Positions 52,093 through 57,031 of a stretch of 57,031 nt of DNA are shown piece by piece. The stretch comes from Deltaproteobacteria bacterium (GTDB lineage Bacteria > Myxococcota_A > Polyangia > Polyangiales > Polyangiaceae), in assembly GCA_003235365.1 (NCBI GenBank), contig QJWJ01000098.1, forward strand, positions 1 through 57,031. Direction: 5' to 3'. The position numbers were made by a program, and so were the translations under genes. The first letter of the stretch is position 1. Every line of letters starts with the position of its first letter. A model generated the notes under the pieces. It ran no database searches and was not told the origin of the DNA. It saw only the letters and a program-made list of their open reading frames with translations.

Positions 52093-52692
52093 GATTTGAA
52101 TCGTACCACCGGGGCGGGACGCACCCGAGAGGTTTTTGATTCGCGAAACTCGCCTCTTGGACGCGATTGCGCGGATTGTCGACCCTTTGGTGTGCGCGCT
52201 TTGCGCCAGATCGGTCGCGGAGTCACGTGGGAACCACGCGGAAACGCCCAGTAGCCGTTCCACCGTTCCATCGCGCGGGTTCGGTTCTGGTGCTTGGGCC
52301 CGGCCGAGTCGGTTGTTGGTTGCCGATCACTGTTAACCGCAATGCGTGATCGATGGTGGGAGTGGTGTTGTGTCTTTTTCGTGGCGTCGTTCATGCGCCC
52401 TCTCGGATATTGTCAAATTTCACCTGGGGCCACTACTTCCTCCAGGCATACTTCGAACGTCGAGCTGTTTCGAACGTTGCGCCAGAGGGTGGCGCAAAAC
52501 GAAAGGTTCCGCAGGATTGCAGCGGTCGACCGCGGGTCAGGCAAGTCTCGAGGGGAGCGAGTTCCTCCGGATTGAATGAGCAGAGTCGACCGCAATGGTA
52601 GTTGGCCCCTGTCCAACCATCATACTGGCCCTCTTCAGCGCATCCCGGGCGTGTTATCCAAGGGGTGACAACGCGAACAGCGGGGAGAATCA
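52093..52692. promoter_or_regulatory. Divergent region between mocR-like and amidotransferase genes
   Basis: A 600-bp gap without a convincing gene. It carries several repeats suited to a dimeric regulator: TTCGAACGT at 52452-52460 and again at 52469-52477 (17 bp apart), an inverted repeat TTGCGCC/GGCGCAA at 52477-52483 and 52490-52496, the 12-bp palindrome GCGGTCGACCGC at 52522-52533, and another copy of its right half (GTCGACCGC) at 52585-52593. The downstream gene has the ribosome binding site GGGGAG before its ATG. Confidence 0.5.
52522..52533. promoter_or_regulatory. Palindrome GCGGTCGACCGC, candidate operator
   Basis: A perfect 12-bp palindrome about 160 bp before the amidotransferase start codon; GTCGACCGC recurs at 52585-52593. 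GntR/MocR proteins typically use short repeats in divergent regions like this one. No consensus for this regulator is known, so the assignment is positional. Confidence 0.4.
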
Positions 52693-53394
52693 ATGAACAC
52701 GGCGACCATCATCCAGCACGTTGGTTTTGAGGACCTCGGGGCCTTCGGCCCAGCCCTTGCAGACCGAGGGATCGAGGTACGCGTCTTGCTGGCTGGCAGA
52801 GACGAGATAACGGCCGCTTCGCTCGGCAACCCCGATCTGCTCGTGGTGCTCGGTGGACCCATATCCGCCAACGACGAACGGGTCTTTCCCTTCATCGCTG
52901 AGGAGATGCGGTTCCTCGGGCAGTGGCTGACGGCAGACAAGCCTTGTCTCGGGGTGTGTCTGGGGGCGCAACTGATGGCCAAGGCACTCGGGGGCACCGT
53001 TCGCCCGATGGCGAGCAAGGAGATCGGCTGGTATCGTGTGGATTTGACACCGGAGGGGCGGGACTCGCCGCTAGCGGAGTTGGGCGACACCAGTGTGGTC
53101 CTTCACTGGCATGGTGAGGAGGTCACGCTCCCCCGCAACTGCCGTCGACTCGCTTCGAGTGAGATGTGTCAGAACCAGGCCTTCTCATGCGGAGAGCACG
53201 GGTTGGCGATTCAGTTTCATCCTGAGGTGACGACCCAAGGACTCGAGCCCTGGTACATCGGCCACATCGTGGAGCTATCGAGTGCAGGGGTCGACGTACT
53301 CGAGTTGCGACGGGACGCCCGAGAGTATGGCCCGACGCTTCAGGTAGGCAGCCGACGACTCGTGGATCGTTGGCTCACGGAATGCGGTCTCTGA
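52693..53394 (+). CDS. Class I glutamine amidotransferase-like protein (GMP synthase-like)
   Basis: A 233-residue protein with a complete class I amidotransferase fold: VVLGGPISAND, the nucleophile Cys89 in CLGVCLGAQL, and the catalytic His176 and Glu178 in IQFHPEVT. Stand-alone members related to GuaA/YfeJ hydrolyse glutamine or glutamate-containing substrates, sometimes splitting gamma-glutamyl adducts in catabolism. It is the likely target of the divergent MocR-type regulator. The start is well supported by GGGGAG seven bases before the ATG. The acceptor and true substrate are unknown. Confidence 0.92.
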   Translation: MNTATIIQHVGFEDLGAFGPALADRGIEVRVLLAGRDEITAASLGNPDLLVVLGGPISANDERVFPFIAEEMRFLGQWLTADKPCLGVCLGAQLMAKALGGTVRPMASKEIGWYRVDLTPEGRDSPLAELGDTSVVLHWHGEEVTLPRNCRRLASSEMCQNQAFSCGEHGLAIQFHPEVTTQGLEPWYIGHIVELSSAGVDVLELRRDAREYGPTLQVGSRRLVDRWLTECGL

Positions 53395-53816
53395 ACGACC
53401 GTTCACCGCATGGGTCGGTTCCTTTCGCCATGTTGGCTTTTTCTCGGGAGCCGACCTACTAAATTCACCTCAAACAAACAACCTGCTCTGCTCCGAGGTC
53501 GATCCCCACCCGGTCTCGACCACCTCGAGGGCCGTTCCTACCCAGGATGGCATCATCACATATCAGTGGTGCTGGTGCTGCTACGCCTTCGTCAGCGCGG
53601 AAAGAGTCCGCGATTTCCCCCCTCGGGTGGAGACGACGCGCTCCACATTCCGGCCTGAACGAGTGCCCAGCGCAGTCTTGAAGGGTTCCCGTGCGTTTGC
53701 GCAGTGTCGCGTGGGCAAACTCCGTAGAGCCTCCTGCGACTTTGTGGTCGTCGGAGGACTGGGGCAGCGACACGTGCAGTTGGGACGACGCCGACGACTC
53801 GAGCATACGCTCCGTT
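53395..53816. other. Intergenic region between convergent genes
   Basis: A 422-bp gap between the amidotransferase (plus) and inositol-phosphatase-like (minus) genes. A minus-strand frame of 113 codons (53465-53806) runs through it but shows no similarity or start signals that I trust; a decayed gene is possible. I see no terminator with a T-run. Confidence 0.35.
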
Positions 53817-54602
53817 TCAATGTGGCGTCACACTCGGCGTGACGCCGGTGCGTGCGCACATGGCGTCGTGGAGTCGCGCGTTCGTAAACCACCCGCCACG
53901 GAGATCTGCTCGCCTACCGCCTAGAGGATCGGTGAAGCGCCCGCCGGCTTCCTCTATCAACAGTACCGCCGGAGCGAGATCCCAGTGTTGTCCCAGAGTG
54001 TCCATCATGGCGTCGAGGCGCCCCGCAGCAACATCGAGCGGCCCGTCCAGGGTCGGATGCAGCCAGCGTTGGGTGCGTTGCAGCTCGGTGACGAGGGGAT
54101 GGTCGTTGCGCGCCCAAACCATCACTCGAGCCCGCGCGGGATCGGCGACGTCGGATACGGCTAATCGTGTAGCAGGCTCGCGTGTTCCCAAGGCGCTGCG
54201 GTAGGCGCCGCGTCCGCGCACGGCCCACCACCACCGCCCGAGGACCGGACGAGTGACGACACAGACCGTGACTTCACCGTCGACCTCCAGAGCGACGTGC
54301 GTGCCCCAGGTTGGCTCATGCCTGGCGAAGTACGACGTGCCGTCGATGGGGTCGAGGATCCAACGCCGTGCAGAATCACCGTGTTGACCCGATTCTTCGC
54401 TCAGTATGGCGTCGCTGGGGCGCCTCACAGCAAGCTGCGCTGTCAACTCCGCATCGACCGCTAGGTCTGCTTCGGTCAAGGCGCTCCCGTCTGATTTGCG
54501 CTCCGTCGCAACGCCACGTGCGTGAAGCGGCAGCGCGATACGCGACGCCATGGTCGCGAGTTCGAGCGCGAGGTTCAAGTCGTCCCAGTCTTCTTGCGCC
54601 AT
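53817..54602 (-). CDS. Inositol-monophosphatase-family phosphatase
   Basis: A 261-residue enzyme of the IMPase/HisN/CysQ superfamily, about the normal length. The metal-binding motifs are intact: ILSEESG (Glu), WILDPIDGTSYF (Asp-x-Ile-Asp-Gly-Thr), and the C-terminal HWDLAPAVLLIEEAGGRF. It hydrolyses small phosphomonoesters, possibly myo-inositol phosphate, histidinol phosphate or 3'-phosphoadenosine phosphate. The neighbour is a HAD phosphatase on the opposite strand, 141 bp away, so they share a divergent promoter region. The ATG at 54602 gives the family start; the frame is open upstream without similarity. Confidence 0.92.
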   Translation of the reverse strand: MAQEDWDDLNLALELATMASRIALPLHARGVATERKSDGSALTEADLAVDAELTAQLAVRRPSDAILSEESGQHGDSARRWILDPIDGTSYFARHEPTWGTHVALEVDGEVTVCVVTRPVLGRWWWAVRGRGAYRSALGTREPATRLAVSDVADPARARVMVWARNDHPLVTELQRTQRWLHPTLDGPLDVAAGRLDAMMDTLGQHWDLAPAVLLIEEAGGRFTDPLGGRRADLRGGWFTNARLHDAMCARTGVTPSVTPH

Positions 54603-54743
54603 GCGGAACGCTATTCCAGAAGAGGGGATTCGGCAACTGTGGGTTGGGTCGACGGATGCGGATGAGTGGGAACACCGCAAGCGACGTCTCGCTGGGTGAC
54701 TTTGCCACCATCTCGCGGTATTGGGACGAGCGGGATCTCGAGT

Positions 54744-55619
54744 ATGTCCACTTCAATTGATGCGCGGACCGCGCTGGTCTACGACTTCGATGGTACGCTC
54801 GCGCCCGGCAACATCCAGGAGCACCGGCTCATCCCACAGCACCTGAAGCTGACGCCGCGTGAGTTTTGGGCATTGGTCGACCGTGAGAAGCAAGTGCACG
54901 ACGCAGACGAAATCCTCGTCTATCTGCGCTTGCTGGTCCAACACGCCGCGGCGCTGGGGCAGCCTCTGACCGAATCGTTGCTCAACGGGTACGGCGTGGG
55001 TACGCCGCTGTTCGAGGGCGTTTCGTCGTGGTTCGATAGGATTGACAGCTACGCCGCGACTCGCGGTCTACGGCTCGAACACTACGTCATCTCGTCGGGC
55101 AACCACGAAATGATTAGTCATACCGACATCGCTCACGCGTTCCACACGATCTTTGCATCCCGCTACGTGTACGACCAGCAGGGGCATGCCGTTTGGCCCG
55201 CCGTGGCGATCAATTACACGACGAAGACCCAGTATTTGTTCCGGATAAACAAGGGTGTGGACAACAACTGGAACAACGAACCCGTCAACCGCTGGTTGCC
55301 GATGGCGGAGCGCCCGATACCGTTTTCGCGGATGATCTACATCGGTGACGGAGACACGGACATCCCCTCGATGAAGATGGTTCGGCTTCAGGGCGGATTT
55401 TCCATCGCTGTTTTCGACCCGAAGAAGTGGGAGTCACCAGACACTGCCGAGCGCGCTCGCTTCAAGACCAAGGCGTACAATCTGATCGCCGAGGACCGCG
55501 CGCACTTCGTGTTGCCGGCAGACTACTCCGAAGGCAGCCAGCTCGACATTGCCGTCAAGGGCGTGTTGGGGCGCATCGCACGAGAAGCGGGGTGGAGAGA
55601 CGGGTCTGTTGGGGGTTGA
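54744..55619 (+). CDS. HAD-superfamily phosphatase
   Basis: A 291-residue HAD hydrolase. Motif I is YDFDGTLA (Asp14 nucleophile, Asp16), motif II VISSGNHEM, the lysine of motif III probably in TKTQYLF, and motif IV IGDGDTDIPSM. Between motifs I and II lies a helical cap of about 80 residues (IQEHRLIPQHLKLTPREFWALV), as in phosphoserine-phosphatase-like proteins. It is cytosolic. The ATG at 54744 is chosen because it precedes the first beta-strand closely; upstream sequence in frame is leader. The substrate is unknown; the divergent neighbour is another small-molecule phosphatase. Confidence 0.9.
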   Translation: MSTSIDARTALVYDFDGTLAPGNIQEHRLIPQHLKLTPREFWALVDREKQVHDADEILVYLRLLVQHAAALGQPLTESLLNGYGVGTPLFEGVSSWFDRIDSYAATRGLRLEHYVISSGNHEMISHTDIAHAFHTIFASRYVYDQQGHAVWPAVAINYTTKTQYLFRINKGVDNNWNNEPVNRWLPMAERPIPFSRMIYIGDGDTDIPSMKMVRLQGGFSIAVFDPKKWESPDTAERARFKTKAYNLIAEDRAHFVLPADYSEGSQLDIAVKGVLGRIAREAGWRDGSVGG

Positions 55620-55720
55620 CCCATTTCGGTTCGATTGGGGCCCACTCGGTCGCCGGTGACCGTGGTTTGTGAACGATCTTGCTGACCCCACCCCAGAGAT
55701 GATGACTCGAACCGACTAGG

Positions 55721-56413
55721 TTGATGACTAGAAACCAAGTTGCTTTCGGTTTTCGAAAAGACGGCAATGCTTTAGCAGCGTCGCTTGATGTGCGAGCCCC
55801 GCCGATGGCGGATCGCGAACATCCTTCGACGGAGCACGCGCACGGCTTGTTGTACCCGATACCGTGGCCGTTTCGTTCGAAGGGAGAATGGTCGCGGATG
55901 TCGTGGTTGTTGCTCGTCGACTACCTACCTCTCGTACATTGCTGGTCGCGAGGCGCTGGAAACCGTCGCGTCGAGCTCGTATTGGGAGCCTCGGCAAAGG
56001 GAGTGGCCGGCGTTGGTCCGAACGGGCCCAGCGCGCCGCCGGGCACGGGCGTGTCGGAGGTGGGTCAGCTGCTGCGTAGATACTTCAACGATCTCAACGG
56101 CGGCGATTTCGATGCAGATCGGTACTTCGAAGCGCGTGTCGAACGCTACGTGACGATGCGCAACACCAACCCCGACGCGATGAATCACTACATTCGCAAC
56201 GTGCTGCCGAAGCAATTGCGGGATCATCATTTCGAGCTCGAAGAAGGGACGCTGCAAGCGGAAGGGCCCCGGCAGTACGTGTTCATCGAGCGTTCGAAGT
56301 ACACCATCTCCGGCAAGACGACGCCGACGCAGAACCGAGTCCAGGTGCGAGTGCGCCTGGGTCCCAATGGCAAGCTCACGTTCTTTCATCAGTTCAGGAA
56401 GCTCCCTAAGTAG
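55721..56413 (+). CDS. SnoaL/NTF2-like domain protein
   Basis: A 230-residue reading frame whose C-terminal half is convincing: VSEVGQLLRRYFNDLNGGDFDADRYFEARVERYVTM and VFIERSKYTISGKTTPTQNRVQVRVRLGPNGKLTFFHQF fit an NTF2-like cone fold, as in SnoaL and ketosteroid-isomerase-type proteins. The N-terminal ~110 residues look mostly random, with a weak hydrophobic stretch (SWLLLVDYLPLVH). The true start may be the GTG at about 56050 or lie in another frame after a sequencing or evolutionary frameshift. Function unknown. Confidence 0.6.
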   Translation: MMTRNQVAFGFRKDGNALAASLDVRAPPMADREHPSTEHAHGLLYPIPWPFRSKGEWSRMSWLLLVDYLPLVHCWSRGAGNRRVELVLGASAKGVAGVGPNGPSAPPGTGVSEVGQLLRRYFNDLNGGDFDADRYFEARVERYVTMRNTNPDAMNHYIRNVLPKQLRDHHFELEEGTLQAEGPRQYVFIERSKYTISGKTTPTQNRVQVRVRLGPNGKLTFFHQFRKLPK

Positions 56414-56520
56414 CTGCCGAAGCGGATGGTGACGAGTCGGAGGGTCTCGTCGGTTTCTTCGACGACGGCTCGCCTGAGCCGGCGCGCGCGGCACGAGCAC
56501 TCGAGGGTGCAAACGGTCAG

Positions 56521-57030
56521 TCAGGGAAGCACTCGAAGTTCCGAGACGCACAGTTCGAAGTCGTTCGCAACGTCTTGCGACCTGGGCACGCGAAACTGAA
56601 TCGACTCCAGTCGCGACGGATCGAATTCGACAATCTGCTCGACCCAGTCGGGTTGAACTACATCGGCCCACCCGACATGGTTGGCACCGGGTGAAATCGT
56701 CATCTCGTGGGGCGCTTCGACCTTCAGATCGAGATGTAGTTCGATGGTGACGGGCTCGGTGCTGTCGATCACGGCGGTGAACGCAAAGCCCGAGTAGAGC
56801 GATCCGTCCCAGATGCCGCCGTCTGCGAGTGTTAGTCCCATGCCAGCCCCCCAGTCGATCCAGGGCTCTTCCGTGGCGGGCCCGAGCCCATCGAGGCACA
56901 CCGCGCCTTGCCGCTTCTGCAACGTGCCATCGCTTCCGTCGTCGAAGAACTCGAACCACGCCCCGATTGCCGTTACGGTTCGAGGGGCACGAACTTGAGG
57001 TTCGAGGTCGTTCCGTTCTCGTTGTCGCCA
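56521..57030 (-). CDS. Secreted beta-sandwich protein, N-terminus cut by window end
   Basis: Partial minus-strand gene open to the window edge; about 169 codons are visible. The product contains VTAIGAWFEFFDDGSDGTL, EPWIDWGAGMGLTLADGG, a beta-rich segment (YSGFAFTAVIDSTEPVTIEL) and a C-terminal 'jelly-roll' ending FELCVSELRVLP. This layout is like the carbohydrate-binding-type domains of myxobacterial lipoproteins; the signal peptide should lie beyond the edge. A different frame ends with a stop near 56978, so a frameshift near the window edge cannot be excluded. Function unknown. Confidence 0.55.
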   Translation of the reverse strand, partial: WRQRERNDLEPQVRAPRTVTAIGAWFEFFDDGSDGTLQKRQGAVCLDGLGPATEEPWIDWGAGMGLTLADGGIWDGSLYSGFAFTAVIDSTEPVTIELHLDLKVEAPHEMTISPGANHVGWADVVQPDWVEQIVEFDPSRLESIQFRVPRSQDVANDFELCVSELRVLP

Positions 57031-57031
57031 T

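Noticed and set aside
53465..53806. 113-codon minus-strand frame between the amidotransferase and phosphatase genes
   Set aside because: No recognisable domain or start signals; kept only as a remark on the intergenic region.
53824..53846. Hairpin GGCGTCAC/GTGACGCC as terminator
   Set aside because: It lies inside the last codons of the phosphatase gene and is explained by the repeated GVTPSVTP residues; no T-run follows.
55925..57031. Minus-strand frame of 368 codons at the window end
   Set aside because: Arg-rich throughout; the shorter frame ending at 56521 has protein-like composition and the SnoaL-like gene lies opposite.

Overview
The window is about 57 kb of high-GC bacterial DNA. 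It carries many short lipoproteins with Ser/Pro/Gly-rich linkers, eukaryote-like Ser/Thr kinases (one fused to an AAA ATPase and TPRs), an FHA protein, a CHAT protease and tandem atypical Hsp70s. That mix suggests a myxobacterium (Myxococcota, Polyangiales-like). The assignment is inferred from gene content only; I found no rRNA, tRNA or CRISPR array.

Region 1 (1-11.3 kb) is mostly metabolism. It holds a small lipoprotein and a ferritin-like diiron protein, an orphan ParA/MinD-type ATPase, a coupled sufS-sufU pair for Fe-S/sulfur transfer, and a lipoprotein metallophosphoesterase. It ends with a molybdenum hydroxylase locus: an XdhC-MocA fusion that would mature the cofactor, a 2Fe-2S subunit, and a Tat-exported, linker-tethered molybdopterin subunit (IorAB type).

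Region 2 (11.3-20.9 kb) is the first candidate novel system. A minus-strand operon encodes a 352-residue protein of unknown function, a YcaO enzyme and a TfuA protein, all with 4-bp start/stop overlaps. It is flanked by an FHA/winged-helix-like protein, a small kinase, and a divergently read kinase-AAA-TPR signalling protein. YcaO-TfuA pairs are known to make backbone thioamides; no short precursor peptide is visible, so the coupled 352-residue protein is the natural candidate substrate or partner.

Region 3 (21.3-30.8 kb) is the second candidate. A tightly packed plus-strand operon begins with a 1321-residue protein that combines two OmpA-like modules, a peptidoglycan-binding-like segment, a metallopeptidase-like motif and a HET-C domain with an intact HxxxDxxxH metal motif. 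It continues with a lipoprotein, a beta-sandwich/'NLGY' protein, an unrecognised 331-residue protein and a propeller-like lipoprotein. It looks like an envelope-targeting effector or self-recognition module.

Region 4 (31-36.5 kb) is a DUF2760-Hsp70-Hsp70 chaperone operon. Region 5 (36.5-49.2 kb) holds a lipoprotein, an exported CHAT/TPR protein, an MscS channel, a CBM-like lipoprotein, an ECF sigma factor with a coupled membrane partner, a GH3 glycosidase lipoprotein and an outer-membrane protein. Region 6 (49.2-57 kb) holds a transposase scar, an acyl-CoA-dehydrogenase-like flavoprotein convergent with a MocR regulator, a class I amidotransferase, an inositol-phosphatase-family enzyme divergent from a HAD phosphatase, a SnoaL-like protein and a secreted protein cut by the window edge.
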